NCBI RefSeq assembly: GCF_900143075.1
Contig: NZ_FRCY01000001.1
Span: 421,894 to 469,503 of the forward strand
DNA from: Cyclobacterium lianum
Lineage (GTDB): Bacteria > Bacteroidota > Bacteroidia > Cytophagales > Cyclobacteriaceae
DNA: 47,610 nt
Direction: 5' to 3'
Position 1 is the first letter of the stretch. Each line of letters begins with the position of its first letter. Below, piece after piece: positions 25,369 through 34,985 of the stretch. Made by a program: the position numbers and the translations under genes. The notes below the pieces were generated by a model that was not told where the DNA came from, did not search any database, and saw nothing but the letters and a program-made list of their open reading frames with translations.

Positions 25369-26592
25369 ATGAAATTGGGGAACAAGAAATTTCAAATCGG
25401 TTTTTTTGCTGCGATTGCAGTTCTCGGCACCTTGCTATCTTCCTGTGGAAATCAGTCAGGAAGACGAACTGCCAGTGATCCGGGTGGATTTAGTGCCTCC
25501 ACAGGTGCAAGGTATAGTTTTGACGAAGAGGATTCCACTTCCTTTCAGGTTTTCAGACTGCCCAGTGAAGTGGTCGGACCAAGGTTGGTTTTTATTCAGG
25601 GAGGAAGAGCAGTACTGGGCTCTCAGGAACAGGACATCATGGGCTTCCGGGACAATGTAGAACGAACGGTTACCATTGCTTCCTTCTACATGGATGAAAC
25701 TGAAGTCACCAATGTGGATTACAAAGAGTTTCTTTTCAATATGGCCAAAAGGGACGGAGTAAGTGCCGATTCCATTCAAAAGCTGGAACCGAAAGAAGAT
25801 GTTTGGGACGGAACCATGTCTTACAATGATGTGTATGCCACCTACTACTTCCGATACCCGGGTTTTAATTTCTATCCGGTCGCAGGGGTTAGCTGGACAC
25901 AAGCCAATGCCTACAGTGAATGGCGGACTGCTTATGTAAACGAATTGGAAAGGCAAAAGAATGAGCTCGATTCGGCACTTACAAAAGACCAATTGATTGA
26001 GCGGGGATCCGTATTTCCCGATTACAGACTGCCCAATGAGGCGGAGTGGGAGTTTGCTGCCAAAGCCATGATAGGAACGCAATACATGGACGAAAACCAG
26101 GAAAATGGCCGTATCTACCCCTGGGACGGTCGGGGCCCCAGAAATCCTTATAATATCAAAAGAAAATCCCGCCAGGGAGATTTTCTTGCAAACTTCAAGA
26201 GAGGACGTGGTGACTATGCCGGTATACCCGGTAGCGTCTCTAATGACGGAGAAATCATTCCAACCAACGTCTATGATTTCCCGGCAAACGATTTTGGGCT
26301 TTACAACATGGCCGGCAACATGAACGAATGGGTGCAGGATGTCTACCGGCCCCTATCCTTTCAGGATTTTGATGACCTGAACCCGTTGCGAAAGGATGGT
26401 GTGTATGATGAAGAAGATACGTACAACACCACCCTGATCGACGACAATTACCGGGTCTACAAGGGAGGTTCATGGAGAGATGTAGCCTATTGGCTGGCAC
26501 CAGGTACCAGAAGGTTTATGCATCAGGACTCAGCCTCTAACCATATCGGCTTCCGGTGTGCCATGATTGCTGTTGGCGGCAAAGATCGCTGA
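25369..26592 (+). CDS. gldJ: Gliding motility / T9SS lipoprotein GldJ (SUMF1 fold)
   Basis: This 407-residue lipoprotein has a lipobox ending LSSC (Cys26) and a formylglycine-generating-enzyme (SUMF1) fold. ASFYMDETEVTNVDYKEFLF and YPVAGVSWTQANAYSEWRT, with the later NFKRGRGDYAG and YNMAGNMNEWVQDVYRP, fit GldJ better than its paralogue GldK. Gld lipoproteins of this kind are structural outer-membrane parts of the gliding and type IX secretion machinery and are not enzymes. The ATG at 25369 gives the lipoprotein signal; a TTG nine codons upstream was rejected. No gldLMN, porU or porV is adjacent, but the next gene encodes a T9SS cargo. Confidence 0.8.
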   Translation: MKLGNKKFQIGFFAAIAVLGTLLSSCGNQSGRRTASDPGGFSASTGARYSFDEEDSTSFQVFRLPSEVVGPRLVFIQGGRAVLGSQEQDIMGFRDNVERTVTIASFYMDETEVTNVDYKEFLFNMAKRDGVSADSIQKLEPKEDVWDGTMSYNDVYATYYFRYPGFNFYPVAGVSWTQANAYSEWRTAYVNELERQKNELDSALTKDQLIERGSVFPDYRLPNEAEWEFAAKAMIGTQYMDENQENGRIYPWDGRGPRNPYNIKRKSRQGDFLANFKRGRGDYAGIPGSVSNDGEIIPTNVYDFPANDFGLYNMAGNMNEWVQDVYRPLSFQDFDDLNPLRKDGVYDEEDTYNTTLIDDNYRVYKGGSWRDVAYWLAPGTRRFMHQDSASNHIGFRCAMIAVGGKDR

Positions 26593-26618
26593 TCACACAT
26601 AAAAATTTTGAAAATAAG

Positions 26619-26645
26619 AAAGGGGTCGATCACCCCTTTTTTTTT
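26619..26645 (+). terminator. Rho-independent terminator after gldJ
   Basis: The stem AAAGGGGT / ACCCCTTT (26619-26626 and 26632-26639) closes the loop CGATC and continues into a T tract to 26645. It lies 27 bases after the gldJ stop and isolates gldJ from the next gene. Confidence 0.88.
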
Positions 26646-26741
26646 ATGCTCACTTTTTTTCAATTCACAAAATTAAAAATGCATTTGAAAAGCGGCCTGA
26701 GGATAATGCCCGATTTTATTATAAAATCCTGATTTTAAGCT

Positions 26742-26749
26742 TATTTTTG
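26742..26749 (+). promoter_or_regulatory. Bacteroidota -7 promoter element of the YCF48-repeat protein gene
   Basis: TATTTTTG fits TAnnTTTG exactly and would give a leader of about 25 bases before the ATG at 26781. No TTG was found at the usual -33 distance, so this is a half-supported promoter. Confidence 0.45.
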
Positions 26750-26780
26750 TAGGGTTATTTATTTAAACTTAGGGATTTGT

Positions 26781-29585
26781 ATGAAGCGGGCATTATTTTT
26801 AGTTTCTCTCGGGCTAATCCTGTGCCAGGAGAGTTTCGGGCAAAGCTGGAGAAGAGTAGGAGACTGGGGAAATGATTTTTCAAGCATCCAATGGGTCAAT
26901 GAAAATGTAGGATTCATTTCGGGTGAAAATATTTTTTTAAAGTCAATTGACGGCGGATTAAGCTGGGTCGAAAAAAAATCACCGAGCCGGGGAATAATTG
27001 TCGATATGTCTTTTTTTGACGAACAAAGAGGACTGTTGCTGGGCGATCAGGGCGTAATATTCCGTACCCTAAACGGAGGAGAAAGCTGGACCAGCTATGT
27101 CCATCCCGGCAATATCATTTGGAAAAAAATTCATCATCTGAGCAGGGAGCTAATTGTGGTGGTGGGAGAGGGTGGCAATATCATCAGATCTAATGATGGC
27201 GGCTTGAGTTGGGAGCAAGCCAACAGCAGGACTAGTGCAGCTATCAACGATGTACATTTTATAAATGATACCCTCGGATTTGCGGTTTCATCAGATGCAG
27301 AGTGGCTGAGGTCGGTCAATGCTGGTCGTGATTGGGAAGTACACAGCACCGGCTTTGACATGAGCTTAAACGGCATTTTCTTTACCAGCGATTCTACCGG
27401 CTATGCTGTAGGAAATCTTGGTTCCATCATCAAGACAGAGGACGCGGGTCAGAGTTGGCAATTTATCAATAGTGGTATCGATACCGACCTTACTGCTGTG
27501 GTATTTCATCCCACATTGCCATTGACCGGCCTTATCAGTGGTAAAGATGGCACCATGTTGCGAACAGATAATGGTGGTCTGACTTTCGTTGCCACCAATG
27601 CACGAACGGGACAGGACCTAAAATCCGCAGCTTTCAGACCGGGCACCAACAATGTACTTGCAGTAGGTAATAGTGGGAATTTGATATCGTCCAATAATTC
27701 CGGCGCGAGCTGGGCCATACGCCTGGCAGGACGAGCCAATGATTATACCGCGGTACAATTCACTACCGATCTCCGGGGTTACCTGACCGGCGAGCGGGGG
27801 CTGATTTTGCTAACCGGCAATGGTGGTAATTCCTTCGTCGATCGTTCCAGGCCGATATCACTCGCTTTTAATTCCCTGTTTTTCGTTTCGAACGGAGCCG
27901 GATATGTCTCAGGTGTCAACGGAAATATCATCAGTACCACCAACTCGGGCGCCAACTGGACTACATTGAATCCAGGGACCATCAGGGATGTTAACAGCTT
28001 GTATTTTTTTGATTTCAACAGGGGCTTTGCGGTAGGTGAAGGAGGATTGATCAGTAAAACTACCAACAGGGGGGTGAACTGGGAGACCATTCCTGCAGGC
28101 ATGAACCAAACAGACTTTCACGACATATTCTTTTTCAACGAAAACGATGGACTGGTGATTGGCGATCAGGGAACGGTGCTTTCTTCCGGCAATGGCGGAG
28201 AGGACTGGCAACAGCAAAGCGTGAATAGTACGGCAAAATTATCAGCCATCGCCTCTCTGGACGAATCGACTGCCATAATTGTAGGGGCATCGGGTACGGT
28301 TTTTAAAACCAGCGACAGGGGTCAATCCTGGACACGGATACAGACTGCCTACAACCAGAATTTCACTGATGTGGATTTTTTAGACGAATCGGTAGGCTTT
28401 ATTACCGGAGATGCGGGCCTGATATTGCGGACTTTCGATGCAGGGGAGACCTGGGAATTGCTGCCTACCGGTACTTTTCAGAATTTCACCGGTCTGAGTT
28501 TTGGCGACTTGAATGTAGGCTATGCTGCAGGAGAGAATGGCATATTCTACCAATATACCTGCCAGGTACCGCTGGACATTGCAACCATCTTTGGAGAGGA
28601 CAATATTTGTCTCAGTCAGCAGATCTATACCATTCAGGATTTGGACGAGGAGGGGACAAGCTATGAATGGAGGGTTGATGGAGGCACCATCATTGAAGGA
28701 CAGGGTAGCACCCGGCTGGTGGTGCGCTGGGATAGGCCCGGAAGAAATGCCGTACTGGTAAGGGGACAAAACAACTGTGGCAATGGGAATACTACAGCTA
28801 TGGAAGTAATTGTTTCTGAAGAGCCCGGCAGCACTACTGAGATTCAGGGAGAGGGAGTGGTATGTGTCAATACCCTCGAAGAATATTTTGTTGACTCCAT
28901 TCCCGGAACGGAGTATTTCTGGGAAGCAACGGGAGGTGTGGTGAGGTCCGGTCAGGGAACGGCAAAAATTACCCTGGAATGGACCAATCTGAGTGACCAG
29001 TCCGTATCGGTTTCGACCACCAACCCCTGCGGACAAGGACCAACCACCGGGAAAGCCATACGGGTGATCACCATTCCCGGGCAGCCTTCGGCCATACAGG
29101 GGCCCGACAGGGTGGGTTTTCAGGAAGCTGACTACGAAGTAGATGTTCTCCGTGATATCAACTACCAGTGGACTGTGGAAGGAGGAGAGATCATCAGCGG
29201 ACAGGGCACTGGTGCGGTCAGGGTAAACTGGACCGACGAAGGTGATCATGATCTCGTGGTTACTCCAATGAATGCCTGCAATCAGGGGCCTAGCCAGACG
29301 CTATCGGTGAATGTCAACCTGATCACTGCTCTGCCAGAGGAACCGGATGATGCGCATATCCGAATTTTTCCGAGCCCTTCATTCGGAGACATAGATATCA
29401 GTCTGGACGGACTGCCTTCCCTGCGTCAATTGGAGATCTACAATGCAAAGGGGCAAAGGATCAGGGATATTCCTACCCGGGAGGGGCAGTTTATCTATTC
29501 GGTAAAAGGGCTGCCAAAAGGACTTCAGCTACTGATTTTCCGGACAAGAAATGCGGAATACCGACGAAAAATTATTGTATTCTAG
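26781..29585 (+). CDS. Secreted YCF48/BNR-like repeat protein with PKD-like domains and T9SS sorting domain
   Basis: The 934-residue protein has a signal peptide (about 1-21). Residues 22-595 hold about a dozen repeats of around 40-45 residues with the pattern GxxGxxxxTxNGGxxW, as in YCF48/photosystem-II-stability and sialidase-type propellers. Three immunoglobulin/PKD-like domains follow (about 600-850), each with a pattern like [17 protein letters not shown]. The last 75 residues ([18 protein letters not shown] to a basic-aromatic end) form a type A T9SS sorting domain, so it is exported and probably anchored at the cell surface. Function is unknown; adhesion is a guess. Its stop codon shares CTAG with that of prfA on the other strand. 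Confidence 0.85.
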   Translation: MKRALFLVSLGLILCQESFGQSWRRVGDWGNDFSSIQWVNENVGFISGENIFLKSIDGGLSWVEKKSPSRGIIVDMSFFDEQRGLLLGDQGVIFRTLNGGESWTSYVHPGNIIWKKIHHLSRELIVVVGEGGNIIRSNDGGLSWEQANSRTSAAINDVHFINDTLGFAVSSDAEWLRSVNAGRDWEVHSTGFDMSLNGIFFTSDSTGYAVGNLGSIIKTEDAGQSWQFINSGIDTDLTAVVFHPTLPLTGLISGKDGTMLRTDNGGLTFVATNARTGQDLKSAAFRPGTNNVLAVGNSGNLISSNNSGASWAIRLAGRANDYTAVQFTTDLRGYLTGERGLILLTGNGGNSFVDRSRPISLAFNSLFFVSNGAGYVSGVNGNIISTTNSGANWTTLNPGTIRDVNSLYFFDFNRGFAVGEGGLISKTTNRGVNWETIPAGMNQTDFHDIFFFNENDGLVIGDQGTVLSSGNGGEDWQQQSVNSTAKLSAIASLDESTAIIVGASGTVFKTSDRGQSWTRIQTAYNQNFTDVDFLDESVGFITGDAGLILRTFDAGETWELLPTGTFQNFTGLSFGDLNVGYAAGENGIFYQYTCQVPLDIATIFGEDNICLSQQIYTIQDLDEEGTSYEWRVDGGTIIEGQGSTRLVVRWDRPGRNAVLVRGQNNCGNGNTTAMEVIVSEEPGSTTEIQGEGVVCVNTLEEYFVDSIPGTEYFWEATGGVVRSGQGTAKITLEWTNLSDQSVSVSTTNPCGQGPTTGKAIRVITIPGQPSAIQGPDRVGFQEADYEVDVLRDINYQWTVEGGEIISGQGTGAVRVNWTDEGDHDLVVTPMNACNQGPSQTLSVNVNLITALPEEPDDAHIRIFPSPSFGDIDISLDGLPSLRQLEIYNAKGQRIRDIPTREGQFIYSVKGLPKGLQLLIFRTRNAEYRRKIIVF

Positions 29586-30658
29586 CTGTCTACTCCCCCT
29601 TCTTTCATTTTAGCGGCATTTTCCGCAAAACGAAGGGCACTGATAAATTCTTCAATATTGCCTTCCATTACTTCGGGCAGGTTATAGACGGTTTTGTTGA
29701 TCCGGTGATCGGTCACGCGACTTTGGGGATAATTGTAGGTCCGGATCTTATCGGATCGGTCTCCGCTTCCTACCATGGATTTTCTCTGGGCACCTACGGT
29801 TTCATTGTGTTTTGCCAGCTCAATTTCATAAATCCTGGACCGCAATACTTTAAGCGCTTTTTCAAAGTTTTTGATCTGCGATTTCTGATCCTGGCAGGTG
29901 ACCACCAGGCCCGTAGGTTCATGAGTAAGCCTTACAGCAGAATAGGTAGTGTTTACCGACTGCCCACCCGGACCTGAAGAACAATAGGTGTCTTTCCGCA
30001 CATCGTTCATATCGATCTGCACATCGACCTCTTCCATTTCCGGCAATACCGCCACCGTGGCAGCAGAGGTATGTACCCTTCCCTGTGTTTCGGTGGCAGG
30101 GACGCGCTGCACCCTGTGTACGCCGGATTCATATTTCAACATGCCGTACACATCTGCTCCGGATACGGAACTGATGATTTCCTTGTAGCCTCCGGAGGTG
30201 CCAAAGGTGAGGTCCAGGACGGTAAGGTTCCAGTTTTGCTTCTCACAGAATTTTTCATACATCCTGAAAAGATCTCCTGCAAAAATAGCCGCCTCGTCTC
30301 CCCCGGTACCGCTACGAATTTCCAGTATGCAGTCCTTCGAATCGTTCGGGTCTTTGGGAATGAGCATTTTTTTGAGTTCCTCTTCTATATCCTCCTTTCT
30401 GATTTTCAATTCCTCCCATTCGATTTTGGCCATTTCCCTGAACTCAGGATCTTTTTCCTTTTCCAGAAGGGCTTTGGTACTACTCAGGTTGTCCAAAATC
30501 AAGCGATATTCATCGTAGACCTTGACCACTTTTTCCAGATCCTTGTATTCCTTGGAAAGCTTGGTATATTTTCCCATGTCCGACATGGCATCGGGCTGAA
30601 TGATCAACTGCGATACTTCTTCAAATCTTTCTTTTATGGCTTCCAGTTTATCCTGCAT
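29582..30658 (-). CDS. prfA: Peptide chain release factor 1
   Basis: RF1 recognises UAA and UAG and releases the finished protein. The 358 residues contain the catalytic GGQ motif in [17 protein letters not shown] and the RF1 blocks [20 protein letters not shown] and [17 protein letters not shown]2 would carry a frameshift site and different anticodon-like residues. The gene is convergent with the YCF48-repeat gene and the two reading frames overlap by three bases within CTAG. A TAATTTTG element lies 22 bases upstream on the minus strand. Confidence 0.94.
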   Translation of the reverse strand: MQDKLEAIKERFEEVSQLIIQPDAMSDMGKYTKLSKEYKDLEKVVKVYDEYRLILDNLSSTKALLEKEKDPEFREMAKIEWEELKIRKEDIEEELKKMLIPKDPNDSKDCILEIRSGTGGDEAAIFAGDLFRMYEKFCEKQNWNLTVLDLTFGTSGGYKEIISSVSGADVYGMLKYESGVHRVQRVPATETQGRVHTSAATVAVLPEMEEVDVQIDMNDVRKDTYCSSGPGGQSVNTTYSAVRLTHEPTGLVVTCQDQKSQIKNFEKALKVLRSRIYEIELAKHNETVGAQRKSMVGSGDRSDKIRTYNYPQSRVTDHRINKTVYNLPEVMEGNIEEFISALRFAENAAKMKEGGVDS

Positions 30659-30679
30659 GTTGTCTCTCTATTTGCAAGG

Positions 30680-30687
30680 CAAAATTA
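30680..30687 (-). promoter_or_regulatory. Bacteroidota -7 promoter element of prfA
   Basis: Read on the minus strand this is TAATTTTG, an exact TAnnTTTG match about 22 bases before the prfA start codon, giving a short leader of about 15 bases. A clear -33 TTG is missing. Confidence 0.45.
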
Positions 30688-30764
30688 AGCAATATTGTTG
30701 ATGAATTCCTGAGGAAAGGGTGATAATGGCTGCGATCTGGCGCAGGAATGATTTTGGTCAGCTT

Positions 30765-30797
30765 TTGAACTTTTCTGAAGTATGGTCAGTATCTTTA
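30765..30797 (+). promoter_or_regulatory. Candidate promoter of the DUF3365 lipoprotein gene
   Basis: TTG at 30765-30767 and TATCTTTA at 30790-30797 (one mismatch to TAnnTTTG) are 22 bases apart, within the accepted spacing. The start codon at 30823 would follow a leader of about 20 bases. This region is shared with the divergent prfA promoter. Confidence 0.4.
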
Positions 30798-30822
30798 GAT
30801 AGACAACCCAACAGTTAAGCAA

Positions 30823-31485
30823 ATGAAAAAGTTAACACCTATTATACCCCTGCTCATCTTTACACAATTATTAGCTGCTTGCGGGGACAACAAAAAAATC
30901 GACCGTGGTGTGGTGGAGGAGGTGAATAAAGCCAATGAGGTCAAGAAGGTCTCAGACGCGGAGATCACTGCATTTGCCATCAAATGGGGTGATGAGATCA
31001 GCCAGGAAGCTCAGACAGCACTCATCGGTACCTTGCAAAATGCGATCGGCGACAAGGGGATTACCGGGGCTATTGATTTCTGCCAGACTCAGGCCCTTCC
31101 CATCACCCGGGAGGTGGCCGAAAAGCATGGTGTCAGCATTAGGAGGGTATCTCTGAAAAACAGAAATCCCGTAAATAGCCCCAATGATATGGAAAAAACC
31201 CTCCTGGAAGCCTATGCTTTCAATATCGAAAATGATATAGAAATCCGGCCCAATATCCAGAAAATCAACGACGGAGAGGTATTGTTATACACCCGGGCCA
31301 TTACTATCCCCGGAGCCCTATGCCTCAATTGCCACGGGGAACCAGGGAAGGAAGTCAATGAGCCCACCCTGGAGAAGATCAAGGCTCAATACCCGGAAGA
31401 CAAGGCCCTTGGGTACAAGGCGGGTGAGTTGCGGGGTATGTGGAGCATTTCCTTGCCCAAAAAAGAAGTGGTGAAAAACATGTAG
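30823..31485 (+). CDS. DUF3365 (Tll0287-like) heme-c lipoprotein
   Basis: The 220-residue protein has a lipoprotein signal ending LAAC (Cys20) and a DUF3365 domain. A single heme-c attachment site, CLNCH, lies at residues 167-171. The distal half contains GYKAGELRGMWSISLPKK, typical of the family's C-terminal strand. Related proteins are periplasmic c-type heme sensors, often fused to kinases or chemotaxis modules; this one stands alone as an outer- or inner-membrane-anchored lipoprotein. It may be an electron carrier or redox/gas sensor (inference). Confidence 0.83.
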   Translation: MKKLTPIIPLLIFTQLLAACGDNKKIDRGVVEEVNKANEVKKVSDAEITAFAIKWGDEISQEAQTALIGTLQNAIGDKGITGAIDFCQTQALPITREVAEKHGVSIRRVSLKNRNPVNSPNDMEKTLLEAYAFNIENDIEIRPNIQKINDGEVLLYTRAITIPGALCLNCHGEPGKEVNEPTLEKIKAQYPEDKALGYKAGELRGMWSISLPKKEVVKNM

Positions 31486-31530
31486 ACACAGATTACTTTC
31501 CTGCGGAAGCTGCTTTTTGGCTTTTACTTT

Positions 31531-31538
31531 TATATTTG
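31531..31538 (+). promoter_or_regulatory. Bacteroidota -7 promoter element of the M14 carboxypeptidase gene
   Basis: TATATTTG fits TAnnTTTG exactly. It lies downstream of the longest possible start (31517) and thereby supports the ATG at 31601, with a leader of about 55 bases. No well-placed -33 TTG is visible. Confidence 0.45.
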
Positions 31539-31600
31539 CACTCACATTTAGTCAGCGTGGGAAGGTGTTTTCCTTTCTTTTACGCTTTATTCAAATAGGT

Positions 31601-34120
31601 ATGAAGAAATTATACGCCATCTTCAGCTTTATGCTGCTGCATGTCACCCTTTTGGCACAAACACAAAGCCCCGCAGAATTTTTAGGCTATGAGCTGGGAG
31701 AACGATTTACACCCCATCACAAGGTAGTCTCCTATTATCAACATGTCGCCTCCAATAACGACAACGTGGTATTACAAATCTACGGGAAGACCAATGAATT
31801 GCGACCACTGATGGTGGCCTTTGTCTCTTCTAGGGAAAATATCGATCGCCTGGAAACCATAAGGACGGATAACCTGAAGCGAGCTGGCCTGATGGAGGGC
31901 AGTCCGGAACTTTCCATTCCCGTGCATTGGATGAGCTACAATGTGCATGGCAATGAAGCAGTTTCGTCGGAAGCTACCATGATGACACTTTTTGCCCTTG
32001 TGGATCCTGACAATACCAAAACAAAGGATTGGCTTACCAATACTCTCGTAGTACTGGATCCCTGTATAAACCCTGACGGGCAGGAAAGGTATGTCAACTG
32101 GTATCAGCAAAAAATGAATCAGGTACTTCAGCCCGACCTGCAATCCATCGAGCACAGAGAACCCTGGCCGGGAGGCAGACCGAACCATTATCTTTTCGAT
32201 TTGAACAGAGACTGGGCCTGGCAGACCCAGGTGGAAACCCGGCAGAGGCTGGCCCTATACAATGACTGGCTGCCGCAGGTTCATCTGGATTTTCATGAGC
32301 AGGGGATCAACTCCCCCTACTACTTTGCACCCGCAGCGGAACCCCTTCACCTACAGCTGACGGACTTCCAGCAGGAATATCAGGAGATTTTCGGCAGGAA
32401 TACTGCGGCTTATTTCGACCAGAACGATTGGTTTTATTTCACCAAAGAAAGGTTTGACCTGCTATATCCCAGCTACGGAGACACCTATCCCATGTACAAT
32501 GGGGCCATAGGCATGACCATAGAGCAGGGGGGCTCGGGCAGGGCCGGCATAGCTGGTTATGATGCCCAGGGAGATACAATCACGCTTAAGGACAGGATCA
32601 TCCACCACCACACCACCGGCATTTCTGCCATTGAGACTACTTCCTCCATTGCCGGCAGGGTTTTGGAGGCCTACGAGCAATATTTTACCGAAAGCAGTAG
32701 CAACCCATCCGGTACGTACCAAAGCTTTGTCATCAAGGGAAGCAACCCGCCGGACAAGGTCAGGGCCCTGCTGGATCTGCTGGACAAAAACGGTATCCGC
32801 TACGGCCTAAGTGGGAAGAATGAAAACCTAAACGGTTTTTCCTATCAAAGCGGGAGCTCGGGCCGGCAGATGCTGGAAAAAGATGATATTGTCATTAACG
32901 CTTTTCAGCCAAAATCGGTACTGACCCAGGTGCTGTTCGAACCCGAACCGGTACTGAATGACAGCATTACGTATGACATTACCTCCTGGGCACTGCCTTA
33001 TGCCTACGGTCTGGAGGCTTTTGCATTGGAGAGCCGCCTGGATGCCGGTATGCCTTATGAAGAGGATGGTTTTGTGCCCAATCAACCGGACGAAGAAACA
33101 CTGGCTTATATCGCGCCCTGGAATGCGACGCTTCATGTAAAATATCTCGCCGCCCTGCTGCAGGAAGGTATCAGGGTGAGGTACAACGAATACCCCTTTG
33201 AGGTGGGAGGAAGCAGTTACCCTACCGGTTCGCTGATCATCACCCGGGGAGGTAATGCCTACGTTTCGGACTTTCACCAGAAGGTAACCGATTTGGCCAA
33301 TGTTTTTAATATCAATTTGGGCAAAACTCAAACCGGGTATATGGACAGCGGGAAAGATTTCGGGTCTTCTCACGTAAGGATTATTCGCAAACCCTCCATT
33401 GCCCTTGTAGGAGGCGAAGGGGTGTCATCACTGAATTTTGGGGAAATCTGGCATTTTCTGGATAGCGAGCTAAAGTACCCGGTCGTCATTCTTGAGCAAG
33501 GTCAATTGAATGGATCTGTGTTGCAGGATTATGATGTACTGATTCTTCCCTCCGGAGATTACAAAGAGGAATTACACCCTATTTTGACAGACTGGGTCGC
33601 GGCCGGCGGTAAGCTCATTGCGATGGAAGATGCTTTGGCTTTGTTTGCGGATAGGGAGGAAGGCCTGCTTCAGACCTATGCCGGTGAGGAGGAAAAGGAA
33701 AGGCTGGAAAGTGTGATAGCCAAAGGTTCTGAAGGGGATAAAACGGCACCTTTTCTGGAAAAAGAGCGGCTGGAGATTTCCAATTATGCATCAGGAGCCA
33801 TCTATGAGGTAAAAATGGATAGCTCTCATCCCCTAGGCTACGGCAGTAGTGGTAAATTTTATACGCTAAAAAATAATTCGCGTCGGTATGCTTTAATACA
33901 GGACGGGATCAATGCCGGCTACATCTACGGCTCGGAAAACCACCGTACAGGATTTATAGGTTATAGAATAAAACCATTAATGGCCAATTCTATGATTTTT
34001 GGCGTGGAGCCGAGGGGGAGCGGCCAATTGGTCTATATGGTAGACAATCCCATGTTCCGGAGTTTCTGGGAGGCAGGGAAGTTGGTTTTTGCCAATGCCC
34101 TGTTTTTTTCAATGAATTAA
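31601..34120 (+). CDS. M14-family zinc carboxypeptidase, exported
   Basis: The predicted 839-residue protein has a signal peptide (about 1-20) and an N-terminal M14 catalytic domain. The zinc ligands are HGNE (His116, Glu119) and the histidine of HLDFHEQG (His232), with FDLNRDW (about 199-205) as the substrate-binding Asn-Arg motif and TIEQGGSG near 330 as the catalytic glutamate region. The C-terminal half (about 400-839) is longer than in classical carboxypeptidases and includes a segment resembling a glutamine-amidotransferase-like fold (YDVLILPSGDYKEEL). This architecture is common in Bacteroidota M14 proteins acting on peptides in the periplasm or outside the cell. The alternative start at 31517 lacks a signal peptide. 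Confidence 0.88.
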   Translation: MKKLYAIFSFMLLHVTLLAQTQSPAEFLGYELGERFTPHHKVVSYYQHVASNNDNVVLQIYGKTNELRPLMVAFVSSRENIDRLETIRTDNLKRAGLMEGSPELSIPVHWMSYNVHGNEAVSSEATMMTLFALVDPDNTKTKDWLTNTLVVLDPCINPDGQERYVNWYQQKMNQVLQPDLQSIEHREPWPGGRPNHYLFDLNRDWAWQTQVETRQRLALYNDWLPQVHLDFHEQGINSPYYFAPAAEPLHLQLTDFQQEYQEIFGRNTAAYFDQNDWFYFTKERFDLLYPSYGDTYPMYNGAIGMTIEQGGSGRAGIAGYDAQGDTITLKDRIIHHHTTGISAIETTSSIAGRVLEAYEQYFTESSSNPSGTYQSFVIKGSNPPDKVRALLDLLDKNGIRYGLSGKNENLNGFSYQSGSSGRQMLEKDDIVINAFQPKSVLTQVLFEPEPVLNDSITYDITSWALPYAYGLEAFALESRLDAGMPYEEDGFVPNQPDEETLAYIAPWNATLHVKYLAALLQEGIRVRYNEYPFEVGGSSYPTGSLIITRGGNAYVSDFHQKVTDLANVFNINLGKTQTGYMDSGKDFGSSHVRIIRKPSIALVGGEGVSSLNFGEIWHFLDSELKYPVVILEQGQLNGSVLQDYDVLILPSGDYKEELHPILTDWVAAGGKLIAMEDALALFADREEGLLQTYAGEEEKERLESVIAKGSEGDKTAPFLEKERLEISNYASGAIYEVKMDSSHPLGYGSSGKFYTLKNNSRRYALIQDGINAGYIYGSENHRTGFIGYRIKPLMANSMIFGVEPRGSGQLVYMVDNPMFRSFWEAGKLVFANALFFSMN

Positions 34121-34206
34121 TTTTGAAAAAGGGGTTATGGTTTTCAGATCAAGGCTGTTTTTTATGGGGTATTTGTTTATCTTTCTAAGAAAATACCTTT
34201 CCGGCC

Positions 34207-34812
34207 ATGAGCGAGCTTGTTCCTAACCAAACCGAAACCTTTCGTTGCCCCTGGTGTCTGGGTTTTGAAGATTACATCCGGTACCACGATGAAGAGTGGG
34301 GTGTGCCGGTGTACAGTGACCGCAAACATTTTGAGTTTCTGGTGCTGGAAAGTGCCCAGGCAGGATTGAGCTGGGCTACCATCCTGAAAAAGAGGGAGGG
34401 ATACATGCGGGCCTTCGAGGATTTTGATTACCAGAAAGTAGCCGATTTCACTGAGGAAGAGATAGAAAGACTGATTGGGAATCCGGACATTGTGAGAAAC
34501 CGGTTAAAAATCCAGGCTGCGGTCAACAATGCCCGAAAATTTATAGGCATACAGGAACATTACGGAACATTTACCGACTATATCTGGGGCTTTGTAGATG
34601 GAAAACCCCTGCAAAATGAGTGGAAAAGCATGTCTGCCGTTCCCGCGGCTACCGAGCTTTCCAACCAGATAGCGCGTGACCTGAAGCAAAAGGGGTTTAA
34701 ATTTCTGGGAAGTACCATCGTGTATTCCCATATGCAGGCAACAGGAATCGTTAACGACCACCTGGTACAGTGCCACCGACACCAGGAAGTGAAGCGCATG
34801 GCCATGTATTAG
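34207..34812 (+). CDS. tag: DNA-3-methyladenine glycosylase I
   Basis: Tag removes 3-methyladenine from alkylated DNA. The 201-residue protein has all four zinc ligands of the family: Cys14 (RCPWC), His27 (YHDEEWGVP), His186 and Cys190 (NDHLVQCHRH). ESAQAGLSWATILKKREGY is the conserved substrate-pocket block. It stands among DNA-repair genes only in a loose sense: a photolyase gene lies convergent downstream and mfd is about 9 kb away. Confidence 0.93.
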   Translation: MSELVPNQTETFRCPWCLGFEDYIRYHDEEWGVPVYSDRKHFEFLVLESAQAGLSWATILKKREGYMRAFEDFDYQKVADFTEEEIERLIGNPDIVRNRLKIQAAVNNARKFIGIQEHYGTFTDYIWGFVDGKPLQNEWKSMSAVPAATELSNQIARDLKQKGFKFLGSTIVYSHMQATGIVNDHLVQCHRHQEVKRMAMY

Positions 34813-34856
34813 TTAGTTAGATTGATGAAAGCGGTCCAAACCTATTTCTTTTTTTT

Positions 34857-34985
34857 CATTTGGGAGCAGGTACCAATATGGTGTATGTGGATGAGGAAAA
34901 TGAGCTGATCATTGTCAGCCGCTGGATTAAGAATGCCTCGAAAGCCGAATTGGTTAGACTTGTATTGGAAAGTTTGCCTGATTAA
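34857..34985 (+). pseudogene. Remnant: C-terminal tail of a serine hydrolase (beta-lactamase family)
   Basis: Translating from 34857 gives HLGAGTNMVYVDEENE, then LIIVSRWI and about 17 more residues to a TAA at 34983-34985. This is the characteristic last stretch of class C beta-lactamase-like serine hydrolases (COG1680). The frame is closed by TAG at 34818-34820 and the preceding catalytic SxxK and YxN regions are missing, so this is a decayed fragment about 40 residues long. The last four bases overlap the end of the convergent photolyase gene. The gene presumably lost its 5' part when the tag region was placed next to it (inference). Confidence 0.6.
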
